Of a stretch of 19,212 bases of DNA, positions 1 through 7,072 are shown one piece after another. The position numbers and the translations under genes are program-made. Source of the DNA: Chitinophaga pinensis. Its GTDB lineage: Bacteria; Bacteroidota; Bacteroidia; Chitinophagales; Chitinophagaceae. Position 1 is the stretch's first letter, and each line of letters opens with the position of its first letter. The stretch covers positions 1-19,212 of the forward strand of contig CAMCBE010000005.1 of the NCBI GenBank assembly GCA_945872805.1. The letters run 5' to 3'. The notes under the pieces are model-generated. The model did not search any database. It was not told the DNA's origin and worked only from the letters and a program-made list of their open reading frames with translations.

Positions 1-652
1 TATCGCCAACAATTACTACTGCTGCGCCCAGCAAATGACAAGAGGCTGCGCTAGCCAAACCAACGGGTCCAGCTCCTGCTATATAAACCACCGAACCCGG
101 CCCCACGCCTGCGGTAACCGCTCCGTGGTAACCAGTTGGAAAAATATCAGACAATAAAGTCAAATCCCTTATTTTATCCATTGCCTGGTCCTTATCCGGA
201 AACTTCAAAAGGTTGAAATCTGCATAAGGAACCATTACATAATCAGCCTGTCCGCCAACCCATCCCCCCATATCCACATATCCGTAGGCAGCTCCAGGCC
301 TTGCAGGATTTACGTTCAGACAAATCCCGGTTCTACCTTCCTTACAATTGCGACATCGCCCACAGGCAATGTTAAAGGGTACAGAAACAATGTCCCCTAC
401 CTTAATATATTCTACATCTCTGCCGGCCTCTATTACCTGGCCGGTAATTTCATGGCCAAGTACCAGGCCTTCGGGTGCCGTGGTTCTGCCACGTACCATG
501 TGTTGGTCACTTCCACAAATGTTGGTAGAAATTACTTTTAAAATTACACCATGATTGCACTTTCTTGTTCCAAGTTCCAATTTTGGAAAGTCAATATTTT
601 GCACTTGTACTACCCCAGGTTTAATGTAGGCAACGCCTCTATTGTTTTGCAT
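1..652 (-). CDS. fdhA: Glutathione-independent formaldehyde dehydrogenase, N-terminal part (cut by window edge)
   Basis: This is a zinc-dependent medium-chain dehydrogenase that starts at the ATG at 652-650 and runs off the left edge, leaving 217 codons of a family usually near 400 residues. Visible residues match the Pseudomonas putida formaldehyde dehydrogenase pattern. The catalytic-zinc residues are Cys46 (in NICGSDQH) and His67 (in LGHE). The structural-zinc cysteines are 97, 100, 103 and 111. The Rossmann nucleotide-binding stretch VYIAGAGPVGLA comes just before the cut. Members of this family carry tightly bound NAD and oxidise formaldehyde to formate, or dismutate it, without glutathione. 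It is divergent from moaA with 155 bp between start codons, so the two may share control. Its product formate would be the substrate of the formate-dehydrogenase-like enzyme encoded across the gap, which is an inference from context. A related alcohol dehydrogenase with another substrate cannot be excluded. Confidence 0.88.
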   Translation of the reverse strand, partial: MQNNRGVAYIKPGVVQVQNIDFPKLELGTRKCNHGVILKVISTNICGSDQHMVRGRTTAPEGLVLGHEITGQVIEAGRDVEYIKVGDIVSVPFNIACGRCRNCKEGRTGICLNVNPARPGAAYGYVDMGGWVGGQADYVMVPYADFNLLKFPDKDQAMDKIRDLTLLSDIFPTGYHGAVTAGVGPGSVVYIAGAGPVGLASAASCHLLGAAVVIVGD

Positions 653-732
653 AAATATTTTTTTATGATATAAGTAATGAATATACCTAAATATAATATT
701 TTTATTTCAAACTATTTTTACAACAGTATTGA

Positions 733-745
733 ATTTTCTGAAAAT
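733..745. promoter_or_regulatory. Short palindrome in the fdhA/moaA divergent promoter region
   Basis: The 155-bp AT-rich gap between the two divergent starts contains the dyad ATTTTC-T-GAAAAT. Less perfect symmetry continues outward (GTA on the left, TAC on the right). It lies about 63 bp upstream of the moaA start and 81 bp upstream of the fdhA start, a plausible operator position. In such AT-rich DNA a 13-bp dyad can arise by chance. I saw no clean Bacteroidota promoter (TAnnTTTG) on either strand. Confidence 0.2.
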
Positions 746-796
746 ATTACTATTTTAATTATCAAATATGTATATTTTATTAAAAATTGGTAAAGG

Positions 797-803
797 AAGG
801 AGG
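797..803 (+). promoter_or_regulatory. Strong ribosome binding site of moaA
   Basis: AAGGAGG lies four bases before the ATG at 808. It is the strongest Shine-Dalgarno match seen in the window and fixes the moaA start. Most other genes here have weak or no such site, as is usual in Bacteroidota. Confidence 0.65.
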
Positions 804-807
804 ATAG

Positions 808-1782
808 ATGTTGAAGGATAGTTTTGGTAGGGTTCATGATTACCTCAGGATCTCTTTGACGGATGTTTGTAATTTCAGGTGTGCCTACTGTATGCCTGAT
901 GAGGCTATAAGTTTTATGCCGGCAGCTCAACTTATGCAGGCGAATGAAATTGACAAAATAGCCGAAACATTTGTAAAGATGGGCGTCAAAAAAATACGAC
1001 TAACAGGGGGCGAACCGCTTGTAAGGAAAGATGTCGCAGAGATCATACATTTGCTTTCAAAGTATCCTGTTGAATTGACGCTTACGACCAATGGATCCAG
1101 AGTGGATGATTTTATAGAAGTTTTTGAAAAAGCAGGCATCAAATCTGTTAATGTTAGTCTGGATACCTTGGATAAAGAAAAGTTCAGCCTGATTACACGT
1201 CGTAATGTGTTCGACAAAGTCATTGGTAATATAAACTTACTAATCACCCTAGGTTTTCATGTAAAAGTGAATGCAGTAGTAATGCGTGGTATTAATGACA
1301 ATGAAATATTGGATTTTATTGCGTGGACTAAAGAACTACCGATTCATGTTCGTTTTATAGAATTCATGCCGTTTGCCGGGAATCAATGGGATAACGAAAA
1401 AGTATTTTCTTATCAGGAAATTTTGGATGTCGTGGCGGCTCAATACAGTTATGTTAGACTAAAGGATGATAAAAACGGCACAGCAAAGAAATTCAAATTG
1501 CTTAACCATGCTGGCTCATTTGCGGTGATTAGTACAATGAGTGCGCCCTTCTGCGAAAACTGCAACAGGATGCGCTTAACAGCTGATGGAAAAATGAAGA
1601 ATTGTCTTTTTTCAAAAGGAGAAACAGATATTTTAAGTGCCTATAGAAACAATGAAGATATTACACCGCTGGTTGAAAAATGCGTGATTGAAAAGAAGGA
1701 GGCATTGGGTGGTCAGTTTACCACCGACAGAATAGATGCAACCACTATAGAGAACCGCAGCATGATTAGCATTGGCGGATAG
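808..1782 (+). CDS. moaA: GTP 3',8-cyclase MoaA
   Basis: This 324-residue radical-SAM enzyme catalyses the first step of molybdenum-cofactor synthesis, converting GTP to 3',8-cyclo-7,8-dihydro-GTP, which MoaC then rearranges. The N-terminal 4Fe-4S/SAM motif CNFRCAYC has Cys21, Cys25 and Cys28. The GGEP SAM-binding motif is at residues 67-70. The C-terminal cluster cysteines specific to MoaA are 249, 252 and 266 (CENCNRMRLTADGKMKNC). The protein ends in Gly-Gly, the conserved MoaA tail needed for the rearrangement chemistry. Length and motifs are normal. It leads the plus-strand array and moeA follows after 16 bp. An oxygen-sensitive cytoplasmic enzyme is expected from the family. Confidence 0.97.
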   Translation: MLKDSFGRVHDYLRISLTDVCNFRCAYCMPDEAISFMPAAQLMQANEIDKIAETFVKMGVKKIRLTGGEPLVRKDVAEIIHLLSKYPVELTLTTNGSRVDDFIEVFEKAGIKSVNVSLDTLDKEKFSLITRRNVFDKVIGNINLLITLGFHVKVNAVVMRGINDNEILDFIAWTKELPIHVRFIEFMPFAGNQWDNEKVFSYQEILDVVAAQYSYVRLKDDKNGTAKKFKLLNHAGSFAVISTMSAPFCENCNRMRLTADGKMKNCLFSKGETDILSAYRNNEDITPLVEKCVIEKKEALGGQFTTDRIDATTIENRSMISIGG

Positions 1783-1798
1783 TTTTTAAGGATAATTT

Positions 1799-2974
1799 AT
1801 GATAAACATTCAAGAAGCCCATCAATTAATACGCTCGAATTGCAATGCCCACCGCATAGTTGAAATGGATTTGCTCGAAGCCAATTTGCAGATATTGGCC
1901 GAGTCAGTGATTGCGGCCATGGATACACCGCCCTTCGACCAGTCTGCCATGGATGGCTATGCTTTTGCATTTGATAAAACAGGCGATTCTAATGCACTCA
2001 AATTAACAGGCGAAATTCAAGCAGGGACGTATTCAACTGCTTTGCTTTCGAATGGGGAAACTGTGCGTATTTATACTGGTGCACCTTTGCCCGCAGGTGC
2101 CGATACAGTAGTGGTGCAGGAAAATGTTGAACTTGCTTGTGAATATGTAAAGTTAGTTGATGCCCTTTTAGTAAAAGGTGGCAATGTGCGCAAACAAGGG
2201 TCGCAGGGTAAGAAAGGCGATGTTATTTTAGATAAAGGACAGATATTGACACCTGCAGGTATTTCATTGCTAGCTGGTAACGGCTTAACGCAGGTTAAAA
2301 TTTATGGAAATCCAGTGGTGCACATCATCAATACTGGCAAGGAACTAGTGAAACCTGGAGAAACAATAAGACTCGGAGAAATATACGAATCCAATTCGTT
2401 CGGACTGGCTGCTGCTTTAGATCAATTGGGAATTAAACCTGGCCAAATAAGTGTGGTAGATGATGAAGAAGACATTATATTGGATTGCATACATAAAAAT
2501 TTAAAGGCCGATATTTTAATACTCACTGGTGGCGTATCAGTTGGCGATTATGATTTGGTTGCACTCGCGTTAGAAAGGGCTGGCGTAAAAAAGATATTTC
2601 ACAAGGTCAAACAAAAGCCAGGTAAACCTTTTTATTTCGGGGTGTTCAATCAAACATTGGTGTTTGGACTGCCGGGTAATCCTGCGGCGATGCTCACTTG
2701 CTTTTATACATACATTGTGCCGGCCATCGAAGCTTTTACAAAAAAAACATATTTCAGAAAAATACAATTGCCTTTAGCCTCAGATTATAAAAAGAAAGCA
2801 GGCCTTACCCATTTTTTGAAAGGGAAAATTGTGGGTCATGCAGTGATGATACTCGACGGTCAGGAATCATACCTAATGAATTCCTTTGCACTGGCCGATT
2901 GCATTCTTGAACTCGAAGAACAAAAAGAAATTTTCTTAAAAGGCGAGTTAATGACTTTGAGACTGATTATTTAA
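1799..2974 (+). CDS. moeA: Molybdopterin molybdenumtransferase MoeA
   Basis: MoeA inserts molybdate into adenylylated molybdopterin made by MogA, releasing AMP and giving Mo-molybdopterin. The 391 residues match the usual length of about 400. Family signatures are PPFDQSAMDGYA near residues 44-55, the TGGVSVGDYD loop of the MogA-like domain, KPGKPFYFG, and GLPGNPAA. The C-terminal 70 residues fit the small beta-barrel domain IV. It lies between moaA (16 bp upstream) and the TauE/SafE-type permease gene (10 bp downstream) on the same strand. Its catalytic partner MogA is the second half of the last gene of the array, so both halves of the insertion step are encoded here. Confidence 0.96.
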   Translation: MINIQEAHQLIRSNCNAHRIVEMDLLEANLQILAESVIAAMDTPPFDQSAMDGYAFAFDKTGDSNALKLTGEIQAGTYSTALLSNGETVRIYTGAPLPAGADTVVVQENVELACEYVKLVDALLVKGGNVRKQGSQGKKGDVILDKGQILTPAGISLLAGNGLTQVKIYGNPVVHIINTGKELVKPGETIRLGEIYESNSFGLAAALDQLGIKPGQISVVDDEEDIILDCIHKNLKADILILTGGVSVGDYDLVALALERAGVKKIFHKVKQKPGKPFYFGVFNQTLVFGLPGNPAAMLTCFYTYIVPAIEAFTKKTYFRKIQLPLASDYKKKAGLTHFLKGKIVGHAVMILDGQESYLMNSFALADCILELEEQKEIFLKGELMTLRLII

Positions 2975-2984
2975 GAAGGGAATA

Positions 2985-3710
2985 ATGGAATTACTTTTTT
3001 ATATATTGTTAGTGGTAATTGCTTTTCTTTATGCTTCGGTCGGGCATGGCGGTGCAAGTGGTTATCTTGCGTTGATGGCTTTTTTTTCATTTACACCAGA
3101 GATCATGCGACCTGTTGGATTGCTGTTGAATATTTTTGTTTCCCTTGTGGCATTTCTAAAATTTTACAGAGGAGGCTATTTTAGGTGGAACCTTTTCTGG
3201 CCATTTGCGGTGTCTTCTATTCCTGCAGCCTATTTGGGCGGTTTTATATTGATTGATCCTGGTATTTATAAAAAAATACTGGGGGTATTGTTAATATTCT
3301 CAATAATCCGATTGATAGGCTTTGATTATAAAAACAATACCTCACAGAAATCCTTGAATTTGACAGGCGCCCTTTTAGCAGGTGCGCTAATTGGACTATT
3401 TTCAGGGATGATTGGGATTGGTGGAGGGATTATCCTTAGCCCCATAATTTTATTATTAAACTGGGCCAATATGAAACAAACGGCAGCAGTTTCTGCCTTG
3501 TTCATTTTTGTAAATTCCTTAGCGGGACTTGGTGGTTTGTTAGCGCACGGTTTTGTTTATGAAAGCAGGATGACTACTATGCTGATAGTAGCCTTTATAG
3601 GAGGCTTGTCCGGCGCGTATTTTGGTGTTAAAAAGTTCGATACACTTGTTTTAAAAAGCGTATTAGCTTTGGTCTTGGTAATAGCTTCCATAAAATTATT
3701 GACGACCTAA
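2985..3710 (+). CDS. TauE/SafE-family membrane permease
   Basis: This 241-residue, very hydrophobic protein has about seven or eight predicted membrane segments. It shows the two-fold internal repeat typical of TauE/SafE (DUF81) proteins: a glycine-rich half-motif GHGGASGYLAL at residues 20-30 and a second, MIGIGGGIILSPI, at residues 142-154. The family moves small anions such as sulfite, sulfoacetate or other organic anions, but most members have no tested substrate. It sits inside the Moco array, 10 bp after moeA and directly abutting mobA (its TAA is followed at once by the mobA ATG), so it is surely co-transcribed. Export of sulfite or transport of formate or molybdate are all possible inferences; the sequence does not decide. 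Confidence 0.88.
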   Translation: MELLFYILLVVIAFLYASVGHGGASGYLALMAFFSFTPEIMRPVGLLLNIFVSLVAFLKFYRGGYFRWNLFWPFAVSSIPAAYLGGFILIDPGIYKKILGVLLIFSIIRLIGFDYKNNTSQKSLNLTGALLAGALIGLFSGMIGIGGGIILSPIILLLNWANMKQTAAVSALFIFVNSLAGLGGLLAHGFVYESRMTTMLIVAFIGGLSGAYFGVKKFDTLVLKSVLALVLVIASIKLLTT

Positions 3711-4301
3711 ATGGAGAAACAAAGTATACAACATTACAATGGCTATATATTAGCAGGTGGTAAAAGTTCGCGTATGGGAGAGGACAAAGGCCTGATGCTG
3801 TTCAATGGAAAATCAGTGGTGCAGTATGTTGTCGATGCCCTCGTTCCTGTGGTAAATGAAGTAGTAATTGTTTCCAATAATCCGGCCTACGAAATCTTCG
3901 GCTTAAAAGTAATTGCAGATGAAATAAAGGATGTTGGACCTGCAGGTGGAATTTGCGCCGCGTTGCAACACAGTTTTGTTGAAAATAATGTAATGATCGG
4001 ATGCGATATGCCGTTTGTGAGTAGTGCAGCGATTGAGGAATTAATTAAAAATTCAGAAGGGTCGCAAATTACTTTGCCTATTCACGACGGATTATTGGAG
4101 CCCCTTTTCGGGGTTTATAGAACAGAGTGTAAACACGAGTGGCGGCGTTTGGTGTTGGGGGGTAATGTAAAATTGCACGAACTGGTGAAGCATTTCAAAT
4201 TACAAGAATTCAATGTAAATAATAGGTCAATTTTTACAGAAAAATTATTCATGAATATCAACACAAGGCAGGAGTTTGAATGGGCATTAAATCAATCATA
4301 A
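3711..4301 (+). CDS. mobA: Molybdenum cofactor guanylyltransferase MobA
   Basis: MobA transfers GMP from GTP to Mo-molybdopterin, making the guanine-dinucleotide cofactor used by DMSO-reductase-family enzymes such as formate dehydrogenases. The N-terminal nucleotide-binding motif LAGGKSSRMGEDKG is clear, and GCDMPFVSS supplies the magnesium-binding aspartate. The length of 196 residues is normal. The start directly follows the stop of the upstream permease with no spacer, suggesting translational coupling, and moaD follows after one base. Its presence agrees with the FdhF/YdeP-type enzyme in the same array, whose superfamily uses the bis-MGD cofactor. Confidence 0.94.
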   Translation: MEKQSIQHYNGYILAGGKSSRMGEDKGLMLFNGKSVVQYVVDALVPVVNEVVIVSNNPAYEIFGLKVIADEIKDVGPAGGICAALQHSFVENNVMIGCDMPFVSSAAIEELIKNSEGSQITLPIHDGLLEPLFGVYRTECKHEWRRLVLGGNVKLHELVKHFKLQEFNVNNRSIFTEKLFMNINTRQEFEWALNQS

Positions 4302-4302
4302 A

Positions 4303-4533
4303 ATGGCAATAAAATTACTGACCTTCGGGCAGATAACAGAGATAATAGGGCAGTCGGAAAGTACTGTAAACGCAATGGATTCAGATGCATTGAAAGCACA
4401 ATTGATTATGCAGTTTCCAGGCTTGAAGGATCTGCAGTTTGCCATTGCGGTCAATAAATATGTAATCAATGAAAATACGGGTTTGAAAGACGGGGATACC
4501 GTGGCTTTGTTGCCACCTTTTTCCGGAGGTTAG
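4303..4533 (+). CDS. moaD: Molybdopterin synthase small subunit MoaD (sulfur carrier)
   Basis: This is a 76-residue ubiquitin-fold sulfur carrier ending in PPFSGG, the Gly-Gly tail that MoeB adenylylates and that then carries the thiocarboxylate used by MoaE to make the molybdopterin dithiolene. The LKDGDTVALLPP stretch before the tail is typical of MoaD. It starts one base after the mobA stop. A 99-bp gap to moeB, the widest in the array, follows. ThiS also ends in Gly-Gly, but the PPFSGG context and the neighbours favour MoaD. Confidence 0.94.
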   Translation: MAIKLLTFGQITEIIGQSESTVNAMDSDALKAQLIMQFPGLKDLQFAIAVNKYVINENTGLKDGDTVALLPPFSGG

Positions 4534-4632
4534 TTTAGATAATTCAATCCGGACTTCTCGCTAGGAATAAAAATAGAATATGAGTATTGTTTGGCCTCTG
4601 TAAATAAATCGCCATACAAATAAAAGTATAAG

Positions 4633-5754
4633 ATGAGTAAAGAAGGAAAATATAATCGTTACCAACGGCAAGTCATACTGAATGAATTCGGCACTGTCAG
4701 TCAGGATAAACTATTCTCTGTCAAAGTACTGGTGATTGGTGCGGGTGGTCTAGGTTGTCCTGCGCTGCAATACTTGGCTGCAGCCGGTGTAGGTCAGATT
4801 GGAATTGTAGATTTCGATATAATATCACTTACGAATTTACAAAGACAAGTTTTGTACGCGACAGAAGAAGTAGGGAGAGGTAAGGCGGAAACAGCTGCGA
4901 AAAAAATACGGGCATTGAATCCTGAAATTAAAGTTGAGGTGTTCAATACAAGAATCCAAAACAGCAATGCATTGGAACTAATTTCCCCTTATGATATTGT
5001 ATTAGACGGTTCAGATAATTTTGCAACACGGTATTTGTTGAACGACGCTTGTGTTTTGCTGAATAAACCTCTGATTTATGGCGCAGTATTTCAATTTGAA
5101 GGGCAGGTAGGCGTGTTTAATCTTGAAGATAAGTTAACACAGATAAAAGCGAATTACAGGGATTTATTTCCTTTGCCGCCGCTCGAGAAATTGTCCTGCA
5201 ATGAAATTGGTGTCATTGGGGTATTGCCTGGCATTATTGGCGTTATGCAGGCAGCAGAAACCATAAAGATTGTGACAGGTGTTGGTATGCCATCAACCAA
5301 TAAAATTATTTCTTACAATGTATTAAATAATAGGTTCTATGAAGTCGAAATTGTGCCAAATGAAAACATGGGTTCTGTTATGCCAAAGAGCAAAGCGGAA
5401 TTCCTGAAATTTGATTATGAATGTTTTTGCAGTGCACCACCCATCAATGAACAAATTACACCAGAAGATTTTTATGAACTACTAAAGAATGAAAAAATAA
5501 CAGTGATTGATGTAAGGGAGATGGATGAATTGCCTTTGATATCCTGGGTTGAAAATATCAATCTGCCTATGAGTGAATTTGAAAGTGGAATTAAAAGTAT
5601 TTCACGTACTAGTAAAATTGTTTTAATTTGCCAATCGGGTAAGCGCAGCTTGGCAGCATTACAGATTTTAAAGTCAAAGAACCCAGGTCGTGAAGTTTTC
5701 AGTTTAATTGGCGGACTTGATGCGTGGGAAAAGAAAAGGGAAAATTCAGTTTAA
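4633..5754 (+). CDS. moeB: MoaD-activating adenylyltransferase with C-terminal rhodanese domain (MoeB-RHD)
   Basis: This 373-residue two-domain protein should activate MoaD. Residues 1 to about 245 are a ThiF/MoeB/HesA E1-like domain with the ATP-binding GAGGLGCPALQYLAAAG loop (37-53), a VDFD segment and a NLQRQ arginine finger. It adenylylates the MoaD C-terminus. Residues from about 275 are a rhodanese domain with active-site loop CQSGKRS (Cys333), which would pass persulfide sulfur to MoaD, as in eukaryotic MOCS3/Uba4. The usual zinc-binding CxxC pairs of MoeB are missing: the first reads NYRDLF (174-179) and the second region has only CFC (264-266). Cys189 of the SCNEIG motif is kept. The stop codon overlaps the moaE start by one base. 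Roles in thiamine or tRNA thiolation are also possible for this family. Confidence 0.9.
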   Translation: MSKEGKYNRYQRQVILNEFGTVSQDKLFSVKVLVIGAGGLGCPALQYLAAAGVGQIGIVDFDIISLTNLQRQVLYATEEVGRGKAETAAKKIRALNPEIKVEVFNTRIQNSNALELISPYDIVLDGSDNFATRYLLNDACVLLNKPLIYGAVFQFEGQVGVFNLEDKLTQIKANYRDLFPLPPLEKLSCNEIGVIGVLPGIIGVMQAAETIKIVTGVGMPSTNKIISYNVLNNRFYEVEIVPNENMGSVMPKSKAEFLKFDYECFCSAPPINEQITPEDFYELLKNEKITVIDVREMDELPLISWVENINLPMSEFESGIKSISRTSKIVLICQSGKRSLAALQILKSKNPGREVFSLIGGLDAWEKKRENSV

Positions 5755-6215
5755 TGATAGAAGAAAAGAAAGTAAAAAAGGTATTTGTGAATGGCCCGAT
5801 ATCTCCGGTTTTTGTTGGGGAATCGATTGCAAAACATAGCACGAAGCAAGACATAGGGGCGCATAGCATTTTCCTTGGACAAGTGCGCAATGATATTATA
5901 GATGGCAATGCAGTTTTAGCCATTGATTATTCAGCATATAATGAAATGGCGGAAGAAAAGTTCCATGAGATACGCGAGGATGCATTTCAAAAATATTCTT
6001 TAACCTGCATGCATATTTACCACAGTTTGGGACGGGTAGAGGCAGGGGAAATAGGACTATTTGTTTTTACCTCATCCATACACAGGGAAGACGCAATGGA
6101 AGCATGTGCCTATATTGTTGAAAGAATTAAGGAACAAGCGCCTGTATGGGGACGAGAAGTTTTTGATGATGGAAGGCATGTTTGGAAACAGAACAATTTT
6201 AAAGAGACTCAATAG
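5754..6215 (+). CDS. moaE: Molybdopterin synthase large subunit MoaE
   Basis: MoaE is the catalytic subunit of molybdopterin synthase and uses two MoaD thiocarboxylates to convert cyclic pyranopterin monophosphate to molybdopterin. I chose the ATG at 5754, whose first base is the last base of the moeB stop (TAATG), giving 153 residues. An upstream GTG at 5724 would overlap moeB by 31 bases and add ten residues with no family match. Family features are LGQVRN, HSLGRVEAGE, SSIHRE (His110-Arg111) and the active-site region RIKEQAPVWGRE. Lys126 here corresponds to catalytic Lys119 of E. coli MoaE. The position of E. coli Lys126 is a glycine (Gly133) followed by Arg134. fdhD follows immediately. 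Confidence 0.93.
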   Translation: MIEEKKVKKVFVNGPISPVFVGESIAKHSTKQDIGAHSIFLGQVRNDIIDGNAVLAIDYSAYNEMAEEKFHEIREDAFQKYSLTCMHIYHSLGRVEAGEIGLFVFTSSIHREDAMEACAYIVERIKEQAPVWGREVFDDGRHVWKQNNFKETQ

Positions 6216-6220
6216 TGGAG

Positions 6221-7072
6221 ATGTTAAGCAATATTTCAAAATACGACGGCAAATTTTATAATGCGGGCAAGTTCACAAATGTCCAAGATATATTGGCCAT
6301 TGAAGTGGCTTTGAGCATTTCTTTGAATAGTACGCCTTTTACTATAACCATGCAGACACCTGGTAATGAAAAGGAACTTGTACGGGGATTATTATTTTCC
6401 GAAAACGTTATAAGAAGTCCAATCGAAGATTCGCTCATGGAAATTACAGGAATGGATGATAAAGGTTTCATCAATTCAATCAATGTTAAGTTAGCGCCGC
6501 ATTTAATATTAAGGGATTTTGCAGGGACGCGCAATGTTATCTCTGCGTCTTCATGTGGTATATGCGGTAAAACATCGCTTGAAGAACTGGAAAGCGCGAA
6601 AGTATTAAATACAGATATATTGGATCCAATGCTGGTTGGGCAAATGTTTGATAAGGTGGGTGCTATTCAAAAGAGTTTCCAACAGTCAGGTGGCACACAT
6701 GCTGCTGGAGCATTTACAATTGATGGCGAATTAATTTCCATGCAGGAAGATATCGGTAGGCATAATGCAGTTGATAAGGTAATTGGCGATCTAATTAATA
6801 GCAATAGTTTGGATAAGGCAAAATGTCTGACTGTGAGCGGTCGTATTTCGTATGAAATAGTAAGTAAGGCAAAGTCTGCGGGAATACCGTTTTTAGCAGC
6901 CGTGTCAGCGCCCTCATCGTTAGCGGTAGATTATGCAGAAACATCAGGGATATCATTGATGGCCTTCTGCAGAAATAATAAATTAACAGTGTATTCAAAC
7001 TTCCAACAAGTATTTGAAGCAAAACAAGATATAAAAGAAAATAATAAGGAAATTAGCAATGTCAGAAAATAA
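6221..7072 (+). CDS. fdhD: Formate dehydrogenase accessory sulfurtransferase FdhD
   Basis: FdhD transfers sulfur from a cysteine desulfurase to the bis-MGD cofactor of formate dehydrogenases, which is essential for their activity. The protein of 283 residues has the catalytic CxxC motif SSCGICGKTS at about residues 110-119. It also has the conserved QEDIGRHNAVDKVIG and SGRISYEIVSKAKSAGIP stretches. The ATG at 6221 is preferred. A GTG at 6215 overlapping the moaE stop is an equally plausible coupled start and would add two residues. The gene overlaps the following molybdoenzyme gene by 14 bp, strong evidence that the two act together and that the enzyme is formate-dehydrogenase-like. Confidence 0.95.
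   Translation: MLSNISKYDGKFYNAGKFTNVQDILAIEVALSISLNSTPFTITMQTPGNEKELVRGLLFSENVIRSPIEDSLMEITGMDDKGFINSINVKLAPHLILRDFAGTRNVISASSCGICGKTSLEELESAKVLNTDILDPMLVGQMFDKVGAIQKSFQQSGGTHAAGAFTIDGELISMQEDIGRHNAVDKVIGDLINSNSLDKAKCLTVSGRISYEIVSKAKSAGIPFLAAVSAPSSLAVDYAETSGISLMAFCRNNKLTVYSNFQQVFEAKQDIKENNKEISNVRK

Noticed and set aside
927..1247. Minus-strand open frame inside moaA, and similar frames inside other genes
   Set aside because: They lie wholly within well-supported genes, show no family motifs and have no initiation signals.
4521..4551. Two TCCGGA copies around the moaD stop as a hairpin
   Set aside because: The six-base word is itself a palindrome, the spacing is wide, and no T tract follows, so neither terminator nor operator is supported.
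5724..5753. Earlier GTG start for moaE
   Set aside because: It lies inside moeB and adds ten lysine-rich residues without family match. The ATG at 5754 overlaps the moeB stop by one base, a standard coupled start.
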